From Dongia_B sp035539075 (GTDB lineage Bacteria; Pseudomonadota; Alphaproteobacteria; Dongiales; Dongiaceae), in assembly GCA_035539075.1 (NCBI GenBank), contig DATLJB010000176.1, forward strand, positions 5,987 to 69,986: a stretch of DNA of 64,000 nucleotides, read 5' to 3'. The notes beneath the pieces were generated by a model that saw only the letters and a list, made by a program, of their open reading frames with translations, did no database searches and had not been told where the DNA came from. Numbering within the stretch: the stretch's first letter is position 1; every line of letters starts with the position of its first letter. Both the position numbers and the translations under genes were made by a program. Positions 25,133 through 33,311 of this stretch are shown one piece after another.

Positions 25133-26161
25133 CTACGAGCGCTGAACCTCAACAGATACCTTCGATACCGCGTATGATGCGACAGATCCCCCTACCGCCT
25201 TCGCAGGATCGAATAGCGCCAGGTTGATGCCGTCACTTACGGAGCTACGGTAGACGACACCGTCAAAGCCGCTTTTCTTGATAAACTCGCAAAGGTATTG
25301 GCTCGGGATATAGTCTATCGCAGCGCCAGATGGCAGCACTGGTCGGGTCAGTTCTTCGCCCAGTCGCTCCAGAAATGGGAGATCAGCACGTAGCTGTCCG
25401 ATCGCACTAGCATCTTGGAGGATAAACGGTGATACCAAGCGGCGCGGGTTGCGCAGGTCAACGGCCTGGATTTGTGGAATAGTGAAATCGGCGACGCAGG
25501 CTGCCTCACCAGTATGTGGTCGTATTTCCGCTACCGCAGTCTCGGGCTTCGACCCAAGATAAAGATACGGAATTCCCGCCGGATTCGCCCTACCGTGAGA
25601 GGCTAGCCGCTTGGGGGGCGCTCCCATCTGTTCGATAGTATAAGCCTCATCGCTGGAACGAATTCGAGCACGATACCAAAGATTCGGAAGCCCAGAAGCC
25701 GGAAGGTGGTTAAGCAATTGACGCAGACGGTCGGTATCGAGATTCATATCTAGGAACCAACGGTTCCGGTACATCATCTCGTCGCGCAAGGTCTGCCACT
25801 GGATCAGCCCTTCGCTTTTGTAGCTCGGGGACGGCACAAACGATGACCGCACGATCTCGCCGTCGTCGAAAATATCGGACAGAAGCTCCTTCGTATGTGC
25901 AACGTCCATCACCGGATGAGAAAAAAGGCACCAGTCTTCTTTCATCCATTCCGCAAGTGACTGACCGTGATCACTTGGCTCATAAACGTTAGCGACAAGC
26001 TCGAAATACGGAGCAAGCATGCGTGGTTCAAGTAATCCGACCTCACGCGTGCCACAATAACTACACTCGCCCACCTCAGGGCCCAAAAATGGAAAGATTT
26101 GTTCTCGTAGACCACGATCATCAAAGCATTCCGGGCAACACATACGGATATGCGGTGCCAT
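25133..26161 (-). CDS. RES-domain protein with N-terminal zinc ribbon
   Basis: 342 residues. A zinc-ribbon-like start is visible (Cys at 8, 9, 12 then 33 and 36 in GECSYCGT), followed by a helical middle part like HEPN/RES N-terminal domains. The C-terminal 180 residues are a RES domain with the marks YRARI (Arg near 164), PYLYLGSKPETAVAEIRP and SQYLCEFIKKSGFDGVVYRS. Several RES proteins are toxins that use up NAD+ by phosphorolysis. It follows the sce7725-type gene by a single base, so the three genes 25133-27998 form one operon. Unlike classic RES toxins there is no small Xre antitoxin next to it. Confidence 0.75.
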   Translation of the reverse strand: MAPHIRMCCPECFDDRGLREQIFPFLGPEVGECSYCGTREVGLLEPRMLAPYFELVANVYEPSDHGQSLAEWMKEDWCLFSHPVMDVAHTKELLSDIFDDGEIVRSSFVPSPSYKSEGLIQWQTLRDEMMYRNRWFLDMNLDTDRLRQLLNHLPASGLPNLWYRARIRSSDEAYTIEQMGAPPKRLASHGRANPAGIPYLYLGSKPETAVAEIRPHTGEAACVADFTIPQIQAVDLRNPRRLVSPFILQDASAIGQLRADLPFLERLGEELTRPVLPSGAAIDYIPSQYLCEFIKKSGFDGVVYRSSVSDGINLALFDPAKAVGGSVASYAVSKVSVEVQRS

Positions 26162-26162
26162 T

Positions 26163-27104
26163 TTAGGTCAGGTAGTCAGCGAGGGTCTCGACATGGTGCT
26201 TCATCGAGAGCTTCTTCACATAACCAAGACCGGGGAAGTGCCCTTTATCGTGCAATTCTCGGAATTCCTGAATGGCCTCGGTTTCAAGTAGCTTTGAAGT
26301 GCCGCTATCAAGTTTCTGAATGAGCTTTTTCAACGCCTGAGCAAACTTGCCTGCGGGATCTGTCGGCGTGTCGTTTGTCGTCGAAACGAAGTGATAGATG
26401 CACATCACATCGTCTTTATCCTGATCAATGAAGGTCAGATGAATCGCTACAGCATAGGCTGGGCCACCTGTCTCGGAATAGCTGTCGCCGACGATGAGAA
26501 AATCGCCAAACCCAGCCATGTTCATATCGCCGTAGGTCAGGTGAAGCTCAGAGAATTCCTCGACAGCGATTTTGGCATATTCGGCATTCTTCCGGCGTTT
26601 GAAACCATCACGAACAAGAACGCGTGTACTACCTTCGAAATGCTTTCGATAAAGAGTGTTGGCATGCTCTTCAACGAATACGTGACGAGTTGCGGCCAAG
26701 TCTCCGCCAAGGTAATTCGCCAGTTCCTTTTGCGAAGCGAACCCGACATGAACAAAGGTGGGATTGTGATGTTGATGGGCCTCATATGCGTCTATTGCGG
26801 CGGCAAGGCTCATGCCGCCGCGAAGCAAGATGCCAGCCGAGATCGCATCATTACCAATGTATCCCGTTTTCAAAAGCTCGGTGATGCTGCCGCCATCTTC
26901 CTGATGATCGCCGTGGTACGGATTGACGATCACAATTGCGCTTCCCTTGGCGTCGCAAATCGCCTTCAAGGTCTTTTCCAACCCGCCTAGCGCTTCCCTC
27001 ACGGGTTCGATGATGGGTGTGAACCCACTACCCGCCATAAGCTTGGCTGTCTCGCGGATTGTGATCAGTTCAAATTGTTTGCCGCGAAAATAGGGATGAT
27101 ACAT
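26163..27104 (-). CDS. sce7725/beta-family protein
   Basis: 313 residues. The opening (MYHPYFRGKQFELITIRETA, then FTPIIEPVREALGGLEKTL) is that of the sce7725 family, related to the phage T4-type beta protein family (PF14350). Members are predicted TIM-barrel-like proteins of unknown activity often encoded beside sce7726-type genes, as here. It begins six bases after the sce7726-type gene stops. It has no signal peptide or membrane segment and is likely cytoplasmic. Confidence 0.7.
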   Translation of the reverse strand: MYHPYFRGKQFELITIRETAKLMAGSGFTPIIEPVREALGGLEKTLKAICDAKGSAIVIVNPYHGDHQEDGGSITELLKTGYIGNDAISAGILLRGGMSLAAAIDAYEAHQHHNPTFVHVGFASQKELANYLGGDLAATRHVFVEEHANTLYRKHFEGSTRVLVRDGFKRRKNAEYAKIAVEEFSELHLTYGDMNMAGFGDFLIVGDSYSETGGPAYAVAIHLTFIDQDKDDVMCIYHFVSTTNDTPTDPAGKFAQALKKLIQKLDSGTSKLLETEAIQEFRELHDKGHFPGLGYVKKLSMKHHVETLADYLT

Positions 27105-27110
27105 TGCGCT

Positions 27111-27998
27111 CTACACCCAGGCCAGAGTTCCGGTAAGCGGAGTTGCAGTAGCCTCTACCAAGCGAGCATGATCGGCGCGACGAATTGGGACAGACAGAGC
27201 AGCGGCGTGAAGCGACGTTGGCAACTTGGAAACCAAGCCACTAAGCGAAGCTAAATTGCGCGTTCGTTTCAAAGTTCGGACGAACTCCCGGTGCAGGGCG
27301 ACTGGGTCGAGCTCAGCGAACAAGGCGCGCATGGCACTATGGCGCTGCGTATTGGGTACCGACGGCACCTGAATATCGAGCGCTTCGAGCACAGCTGCAG
27401 CCTCAGCCAAACGCAATGATTCGAAAACGGTCACCGGGCAAATGCGCTCCGCACAATCCACAGCGTCACGAATTACCGAGATCCGAAAGCGTTTGGAGAG
27501 ACACATAATGCCGACATCGTCAGGCAGAATCCGACGAATACTTTCGATATGGGCCTCACCAGCAATTACGTTCACCGCCGCGAAAACACGCTTATAGCTT
27601 TCAATCTGTGAAGCCAGTCGAGCTAAGGAATCGCGCTCCGACTTGATTTCATAGACCGTGGCTGTACCGTTGAGAATCACAAGGTCAGCTTTGCAAGATC
27701 CCGCCCGAAACTCGTTGAGCATAGACGCGGTATGGAGGGAATGCTTGCCCATCAAGATCTTTTTGGTCACAGCCGCACGATAAACGTACTCGTCGCGCTG
27801 GCCAGCGATCTGCAGGATCTTAAAGGCGGAGTCGAATGCGTCGGCAACAGTAGCATCGGCGCTGCAGCTGCTAGCTATATTTGTTTGGCCCAAAAGACGC
27901 TTGAAGAGCGCCGACCGCCCCCTTTTGGCCAGCTCCTGGAAGACAGCCGATGAAAACAGGCGAGTCAGAGCTGCTAATTCAGAAGCACTCCGCGTCAT
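27111..27998 (-). CDS. sce7726-family protein with PD-(D/E)XK nuclease-like core
   Basis: 295 residues, an sce7726-family match. It shows a nuclease-like series: Glu96 (MLNEFRAG), Asp105 (CKADLVILN), Glu117-x-Lys119 (VYEIKSE) and Gln131/Tyr135 (SQIESY), which is the E-D-ExK-QxxxY pattern of PD-(D/E)XK enzymes such as RecB/Cas4-like nucleases. A good ribosome site (GGGGGAG) precedes the ATG. First gene of the operon sce7726-sce7725-RES. DNA cleavage as part of a defence system is a plausible but unproven role. Confidence 0.75.
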   Translation of the reverse strand: MTRSASELAALTRLFSSAVFQELAKRGRSALFKRLLGQTNIASSCSADATVADAFDSAFKILQIAGQRDEYVYRAAVTKKILMGKHSLHTASMLNEFRAGSCKADLVILNGTATVYEIKSERDSLARLASQIESYKRVFAAVNVIAGEAHIESIRRILPDDVGIMCLSKRFRISVIRDAVDCAERICPVTVFESLRLAEAAAVLEALDIQVPSVPNTQRHSAMRALFAELDPVALHREFVRTLKRTRNLASLSGLVSKLPTSLHAAALSVPIRRADHARLVEATATPLTGTLAWV

Positions 27999-28292
27999 CT
28001 CACTCCCCCAAATGCGCGGCGCGTTTGTAATGCGCTAATGTTCCTATGTGTAACATGTATTTTGCCTGCTGGGAATCGAGCAAAAAACGATGGGTCGCCG
28101 ATTCGGGACATCATGACTTCAAGTACCCTTATTTTGCGCCCCTGTTCCAGGGCAAGCGATTTCTTAACACATATGCGTTGGTGGACAGATTTTGAACATT
28201 CGCCTGCGTCTTGAAGCTTGCATACAGTCTGGAGAATAGAAATCAGCCCCATATACATGTTAACCGCTCTCCAATACGCCCCCGGAAGCCGA

Positions 28293-30281
28293 TTAAGAAA
28301 TGCTTGGCCCGCTTCGCCCTCGATTAATTGTCCAGGAAACGGCCTTACCGCGCACGTCTCCGGAAACCTCCTTCCCCAAACTTCGCTCTAGGACCGGACG
28401 CCAGGGCACGAGTGTAAAATCGCGACTTCTCTCAATGACCGCGAACCGTCCGCTGACCAGGTCCACGGGCTTGCGATATACCCCTTCGATCCGCTCGCCG
28501 GGTACTGACTCAGCAAAAGGCAGACCCAGCTCATTCGAAAACTGCGCGCCGACCCTGCTCAGTTCTCGCCGCTGCAATGCCACAAGCAGGTTCGAGCGCA
28601 AGATTAGCCGGCCCTCTTCTTCATGCGCGAGATCCTGTTCGATAAGCCATTGCCGCCGGCGGCTCTGCGCATCCCGTACCTCTTTACCAAATCCTGCGTC
28701 ACTCAATCCCACATGGGTTGCGGCAACCAATTCCCGGTCAAGCCAGGTAACGCCATCTGCACCGACCTGCCGCTCCAGCGAAAAGGGCGAAAGCACCTGC
28801 ACCAAGATCGGGGTCGTTTTGGCGAGCTGGCGTTCATACGTCACTGCACGCTCCAGGTGATCTGGCTCGATGATCCAGCTGCCATCAGCCAGGCGCCGAA
28901 CCAGGTTGGCACCTCGTCGCATCGCTTCCAGGCGCCGGACATGGGTTTCAGCAAAGGTCGCGCTGGCGGTCGGATCGTGGCGGAGGTGGAGCTCGATATC
29001 ATATCGCCCGCCATTGGCGGCCGCGACCGCCGCAATGGTGCGGTCAACGGTTCGCGGTTCCGTCCGTTTCGGCACTATCTGGACAATGGCGTCTTCAGGA
29101 ACGGGCTCGACGCCTTCACCCTTGCCGACGTCAATGTAATGCATTCTGCCGTCCACCCCATCGACGAGCAGGTAGTGGCGGTCTTCAAGTTCCTCCGCGA
29201 GACCACGCTTGACGAGCCGGCCGATAATCGGTCGCGCCCCGGAGCCCGACGGGTCGTAAATTAGGTACTCGGCTGGACTTCGCGGAACACCCTTGTCGGC
29301 AAGATCCCGGTGTATCGCCTTCACGATGTCGCCGCGCTCGCCTATACGGCGCAGCATATCCGCCATATCGTCGGTAAGCTGCCACCAGCCGGACCCCATG
29401 TCATTGACCAGGCCGAGCTTCTGGAGTTTCTGCAGGCGACCAACCCGCAGCGACTGCTGCAAGGAATTGCCGCCCGCAGCCTGTACCATGCCATGTTCAT
29501 CCGCGGCGCGGATGAGGGCCTGGTCGATGCTGGTCAGCCGCTCCTGCTCGACCTCCTGACGCAGGCGGTTGTCGATCTCCAGGTTGGTGCGTGGCCCAAG
29601 GTCCAGCGTTACCAACTCTGCAGCGCGCTCCCGGATTCCGTGGGAAATATAGTCCCGGGCAATGATCAGGTCCCTGCCCCGCTCATTCTTTCCCCGCAAG
29701 ATGATATGGGTGTGTGGATGGCCCGTGTTGAAATGATCCGCCGCGACCCAATCGAGCTTCGTCCCAAGATCCTGTTCCATCTGTGCCATCAGCCGGCGGG
29801 TGAGCAGCTTCAAATCCTCGTATTCGGCTCCGTCTTCTGCCGCGACAATGAAGCGAAACTGATGGCGGTCGCCTTGGGCCTGCTCGATGAAGGCTTTTCC
29901 ATCAGCCCGGTCCTGGTCCGCGCTATAGAGCTCGCCAGGCGCTCCCTCTCTTGTGACGCCGTCCCGCTGGATGTAGCGAAGATGTGCTTTGGCTGCATCG
30001 ACACCTTTGCCGCCGAGCTCGACGAAGCGGGATTTGACGACAACGCGCCGCCCCCGGAAGGCAGCATATTGGTCACGTGATGCAAGGACACGACCAAGGC
30101 TGGCGCCACGGCCAATCCTGACTCCCGAAAATGATGAACGCTTTGCTGAGGCAGATGAAATCGACCGTCCGCCCGCCTGGGCTACGGCCTGGAGAACCCG
30201 GTGCAAATATTTGCGGCCACGTTTGCCGCCAACCGATCGCGGCTTACCGAGCTTCGGTTCAAAGTCATCGTCACGCTTCAT
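28293..30281 (-). CDS. Relaxase with DUF3363 (VirD2/RlxS-like)
   Basis: 662 residues. The N-terminal relaxase domain has the HUH metal motif HPHTH (188-192, within HFNTGHPHTHIILRGKNERG) and a likely catalytic tyrosine in AHLRYIQRDGV (Tyr103). The C-terminal half is DUF3363, as in RlxS of Tn4371-like elements. It nicks oriT, stays bound to the 5' end and is led to the channel by TraG. It is separated from the trb operon by the three-gene RES cargo and lies 246 bases from the transglycosylase gene; that gap is a candidate oriT. Confidence 0.9.
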   Translation of the reverse strand: MKRDDDFEPKLGKPRSVGGKRGRKYLHRVLQAVAQAGGRSISSASAKRSSFSGVRIGRGASLGRVLASRDQYAAFRGRRVVVKSRFVELGGKGVDAAKAHLRYIQRDGVTREGAPGELYSADQDRADGKAFIEQAQGDRHQFRFIVAAEDGAEYEDLKLLTRRLMAQMEQDLGTKLDWVAADHFNTGHPHTHIILRGKNERGRDLIIARDYISHGIRERAAELVTLDLGPRTNLEIDNRLRQEVEQERLTSIDQALIRAADEHGMVQAAGGNSLQQSLRVGRLQKLQKLGLVNDMGSGWWQLTDDMADMLRRIGERGDIVKAIHRDLADKGVPRSPAEYLIYDPSGSGARPIIGRLVKRGLAEELEDRHYLLVDGVDGRMHYIDVGKGEGVEPVPEDAIVQIVPKRTEPRTVDRTIAAVAAANGGRYDIELHLRHDPTASATFAETHVRRLEAMRRGANLVRRLADGSWIIEPDHLERAVTYERQLAKTTPILVQVLSPFSLERQVGADGVTWLDRELVAATHVGLSDAGFGKEVRDAQSRRRQWLIEQDLAHEEEGRLILRSNLLVALQRRELSRVGAQFSNELGLPFAESVPGERIEGVYRKPVDLVSGRFAVIERSRDFTLVPWRPVLERSLGKEVSGDVRGKAVSWTINRGRSGPSIS

Positions 30282-30341
30282 TGGAGTACCCGGTTGTCGA
30301 TCCTCCGACAGGCAATCATCGCATCAGCGCAGGTGACAAGG

Positions 30342-30458
30342 CGTCTCCACGAGAGATTGTTATCTCAACAGCTTATGGCGATTAGTCTCCAAGCGAGAGT
30401 GTGCTGTCTCCAAGAAGAAAGATGTGCAGGCAACGACTTAGCCGTCTCATGGAGACGG
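30342..30458. other. Candidate oriT: GTCTCC repeats and a hairpin upstream of the relaxase
   Basis: The 246-base gap before the relaxase holds three GTCTCCA-type direct repeats (30343, 30385 and 30406, two of them followed by CGAGAG) and a perfect hairpin CCGTCTC-ATG-GAGACGG at 30442-30458 made from the same hexamer. Clustered direct and inverted repeats next to a relaxase gene are a typical oriT design; the nick site cannot be placed by eye. Confidence 0.4.
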
Positions 30459-30527
30459 AGCTTTTATCTTGCCTTACGGATTTTGAGATCGATTCCATCG
30501 CCCCTTCCCGCTCAAATACACTAACGT

Positions 30528-31196
30528 TCACTGATGAGAGACATCCGATGATCCAAGCGGCACGAAGATCGAGGCGGCCCGATCACTGGACTTGTCGCCA
30601 TTCGTGACAAAAAACAGCGGACTTTTTGCCGCCGAAGACGACGCTGGTGGAACGGATTTTGAAGGTAAGGCCGCATCCATCTGGCGGTCCTCGGCCAGTG
30701 TTACAGTGATCGCATGCATGTAAAAAATCGTCTCATCTGGCAGCGGAACTCCCGTTTCCAGATGCTGCAAATAGCGTTCCGGACCAGCATTGTAAGCAGC
30801 AAACAGCCCGGGAAATCCAAACTGCCGGCAAAGCTCCGCGAGATAGGCAGCGCCTGCCATGATGTTGTCAGTGACCTCATATGGATCGACGCCGAGCCCA
30901 TATTTCTCACGCATATCGGCATAGGTTTCCGGCATCACCTGCATGAGCCCCATGGCACCTGCCGATGACGTGATCGGCTGGCCATCAATGGCGATACGCC
31001 CGCCGCTTTCCGCCAGGATGACGGCCCGTATCCAGGTTTCCGGCACGCCAAACCGCCGTGACGCAGCCGAAATAGCAAACTTCCAAGCCTTCAGATTGTC
31101 GGGCGTGACGGGCATCGGCTTGGCTTGATCGTGGCCCCCGGTGGCTTGCGCAGTAACGGATAAAAGGACAGATAATGCGGCGGCGAGAACCTTCAC
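30528..31196 (-). CDS. Lytic transglycosylase, VirB1-like
   Basis: 222 residues from the GTG at 31196 (VKVLAAALSVLLSVTAQA), which overlaps the TraF-like stop as GTGA and gives a clear signal peptide; the longer frame to 31334 has no such sequence. The SLT domain shows ETWIRAVILAESGGRIAIDG with the catalytic Glu, AGAMGLMQVMP and IMAGAAYLAELCRQFG, then FAAYNAGPERY. It cuts the peptidoglycan so that the conjugation channel can be assembled. The C-terminal tail is Ser/Ala-rich. Confidence 0.88.
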   Translation of the reverse strand: MKVLAAALSVLLSVTAQATGGHDQAKPMPVTPDNLKAWKFAISAASRRFGVPETWIRAVILAESGGRIAIDGQPITSSAGAMGLMQVMPETYADMREKYGLGVDPYEVTDNIMAGAAYLAELCRQFGFPGLFAAYNAGPERYLQHLETGVPLPDETIFYMHAITVTLAEDRQMDAALPSKSVPPASSSAAKSPLFFVTNGDKSSDRAASIFVPLGSSDVSHQ

Positions 31197-31729
31197 TCTG
31201 TCCACAACGGCACCAATCGGCCAATGATCTGGCGCCGCCCGACGGGCCCGAAGTAACGCCCATCGAACGAGTCTGGCGCATCGACCGTGAGAAGGAAGAC
31301 ATCGCCTGGAAGCAGTACCCGACAGCCTTCCCAAGACGGTAGCGGGCGCGCTTTGTTGTCACTCGAACGCCGGGTCGCGACCGGCTTTCCATTGAGAAAT
31401 ACCGTGACGCCCTCCGCGCAAATCGTGTCTCCGGCGAGGCCTGCGACACGCTTCACGAGCGGCACATTGCGGGGAAGATAGCCGCGCTCCGTAGCGATTT
31501 CGCGGGCGCCCGCTGGCAGCCAGGCGAGCGCCAGATCGCCGCGCTCTGGCCGACCGGAGACGCGGGCATAAAGCCCGATCGGTGCACTGGCACTGGCGTT
31601 CCAAATCAGGAGCGGCGACGGTGTCAGGGAGGCAATGATCGCAAGCAAAGCCGCAGCCGAAACGCCGATGACGAGGCGTGGCCGGCGGCGATGGCGACGG
31701 AAGCGACGATGTCGGGAGAACGGCTTCAT
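31193..31729 (-). CDS. traF: TraF-like S26-family peptidase
   Basis: 178 residues from the ATG at 31729 (MKPFSRHRRFRRHRRRP), which overlaps the upstream HTH stop (ATGA). One N-terminal membrane helix (LVIGVSAAALLAIIASL) precedes the S26 catalytic region: Ser in ASAPIGLYARV and Lys in PLVKRVAGLAGDTIC, then FDGRYFGPVGRRQIIGR. In RP4, TraF matures and circularises the TrbC pilin; the trbC gene of this element is at 21054-21383. Confidence 0.88.
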   Translation of the reverse strand: MKPFSRHRRFRRHRRRPRLVIGVSAAALLAIIASLTPSPLLIWNASASAPIGLYARVSGRPERGDLALAWLPAGAREIATERGYLPRNVPLVKRVAGLAGDTICAEGVTVFLNGKPVATRRSSDNKARPLPSWEGCRVLLPGDVFLLTVDAPDSFDGRYFGPVGRRQIIGRLVPLWTE

Positions 31730-31968
31730 CGCGCTTTCTCCTGCTCTTCCGCCGTCGATTGATGCATCCGGGAGCCGGACCAATCGTCGAGGTCCTTGAT
31801 GTGGTAGCGGACATAGCGGCCGTGCTTGCGGTATTTCGGGCCGCCGCCATGGGTGCGCATTTTCTCAAGGGTGCGGCGCGAGAGACCGATATAGAAGGCC
31901 GCCTGGGCCGTACTCAAGAAGGGACTCCCCTTCTTCGCCATGGCCGCTCTCTGGGCTTCATCATCCAT
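31726..31968 (-). CDS. Helix-turn-helix (excisionase/AlpA-like) DNA-binding protein
   Basis: 80 residues from the ATG at 31968 (MDDEAQRAAM), preceded by AAGG; the long frame to 32112 is not supported. A winged-helix excisionase-type motif is visible (PFLSTAQAAFYIGLSRRTLE, then GPKYRKHGRYVRYHIKDLDD). Small HTH genes of this kind precede traF in related elements. It may control the traF-transglycosylase-relaxase operon, which it starts. Confidence 0.8.
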   Translation of the reverse strand: MDDEAQRAAMAKKGSPFLSTAQAAFYIGLSRRTLEKMRTHGGGPKYRKHGRYVRYHIKDLDDWSGSRMHQSTAEEQEKAR

Positions 31969-32329
31969 GAAATCACCTTGCTTCCTGTTTAGACGGCCAC
32001 GGCGCAATTGGCCGTGCCGGAGCAAGGTTGATCCTTCGAAGGCGTGCCGGGGACCGGCGAAAACTACCCTGCCCGGTTTTCGCCGGAGGGGCGCGAAACT
32101 GGCCACTGTCACTAAGACATTTGCCGCCGCAGCGCTTGATCAGAGCAACGCGGCGGCTGATGCTTTGGCCCGGACCGGTGGGACCGACCGGCATTACGCC
32201 GGCGCCGGATTGTCCAGACTTTCCCCGCTGCAGGACCCGTCACCGTTGGGATCATGAGCTGCAGCGTCGCGATGGGAGCCGAGCCTGAAAAGGTACCGGC
32301 GCCGCCTTGGGAGGCGGCGCCGGGGGTAG

Positions 32330-32653
32330 TCAATCGGCGGGATTCCAGATGACGGCGAAGGTGTCTTCGTCATCCTGGCCAGCGGCCCGGCCCAGATTGG
32401 CATAGAGCTTCCGGGGCCCGAATTCAGGGGCTGCCAGGCTCAGGCTCACATATTCCTTGCCTGAGGTTTCGCCGGTGCGGATCCACGCGGCACCGATCTC
32501 GATCCCCTGTGTCAGCACCCGGTAATCGGGCTGGTTGTCGCCATTCTTCATTGCATTAGAGACGAGGTCGATATCGGCGCGGATGGTCAGGGTTTTCAGC
32601 TGGCCCTTGTAACCGCCGGTCGCGAGTTTGGTGACATATCCGATGGCTGGCAT
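32330..32653 (-). CDS. DUF736 family protein
   Basis: 107 residues from the ATG at 32653 (MPAIGYVTKLATGGYKGQLK), the usual DUF736 start and length; the open frame extends to 32938 without homology. The rest fits the family (PDYRVLTQGIEIGAAWIRTG, then YVSLSLAAPEFGPRKLYANL). DUF736 proteins are near-constant small passengers of alphaproteobacterial conjugative elements; the function is unknown, perhaps single-strand DNA handling. Its leader shares a 24-base element with the ArdC leader. A truncated inverted copy of the gene lies 390 bases away (33040-33213). Confidence 0.88.
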   Translation of the reverse strand: MPAIGYVTKLATGGYKGQLKTLTIRADIDLVSNAMKNGDNQPDYRVLTQGIEIGAAWIRTGETSGKEYVSLSLAAPEFGPRKLYANLGRAAGQDDEDTFAVIWNPAD

Positions 32654-33038
32654 GATCTTTCTCCTTGTCTCTCGCCGGGGACCATCCCCTGCGATGGGAG
32701 ACCGTTCATGGGCGAACCGGGCCTTCCGAACCCCACGTTTGTGGGGCCGAAACGACGTGGAGGACCTGAGCGGCGACGTTTTTTGGGCGTCAGCCGGCGC
32801 GAGGAGTGCGAGGCACTCGCGCGGGGAAAAAACTTCGTCCGCGATGGTTTTGAGAAGGAACGGTCCCGCCCATAGGTCACATCCCAAAGCAGGGATGGGC
32901 ACCGGCCGAGAGCAGGAAAGAGCTGTCACAGACCTCATGTCATCATGTCAGGCCGGTGGCGTTGGCAGCAGAGGCACATAGCTTGCCGCAGACAGAGACA
33001 GCTTCAATGTTGAAAGAAGAGCCTATCTACCGATTGCC
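32654..33038. promoter_or_regulatory. Long leader of the DUF736 gene with hairpin and shared 24-base element
   Basis: About 385 bases with no gene. It contains a hairpin CCCCAC-GTTT-GTGGGG at 32731-32746 and, at 32745-32768, an element 21/24 identical to 36609-36632 in the ArdC leader, both about 100 bases upstream of the respective start codon. A regulatory role is inferred from conservation and equal spacing. Confidence 0.4.
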
Positions 33039-33039
33039 G

Positions 33040-33213
33040 GGTGCTGACACAGGGGACCGAGATCGGCACTGGCTGGGTCCGGACCGGTGAAACCTCGGGC
33101 AAGGAATATGTGAGCCTGAGCCTGGCGGCCCCTGAATTCGGTCCCCGGAAGCTCTATGCCAATCTGGGCCACGCCGCCGGCCAGGAGACGCAAGACACTT
33201 TCGCCGTCATCCA
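33040..33213 (+). pseudogene. Truncated inverted copy of DUF736
   Basis: The stretch reading RVLTQGTEIGTGWVRTG and on through YANLGHAAGQETQDTFAVI is clearly a second DUF736 copy on the plus strand. It lacks the first 50 or so codons of the family and diverges after FAVI. With the intact gene on the minus strand it forms an inverted repeat of about 170 bases around a 390-base centre. The plus-strand frame stays open to 33490 but the extra part overlaps the ParB-like gene and is not homologous. Confidence 0.8.
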
Positions 33214-33311
33214 GTACCTCGACACGCGAAAACACCCGCACAATAGAGGCTGCGTCAAACGAAACAGGCGGCAACTCATCGTCGCCGCCCGTTCCGTGAT
33301 TCTGCTAGGCA

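Noticed and set aside
27995..28258. 87-codon frame overlapping the start of the sce7726-type gene as ATGA
   Set aside because: The sequence does not look like a protein family, and the sce7726-type gene has its own strong ribosome site inside this frame.
30442..30458. Hairpin with a following AGCTTTT taken as a terminator
   Set aside because: The T-run follows the hairpin on the plus strand, where no gene ends; it is better read as part of the possible oriT.
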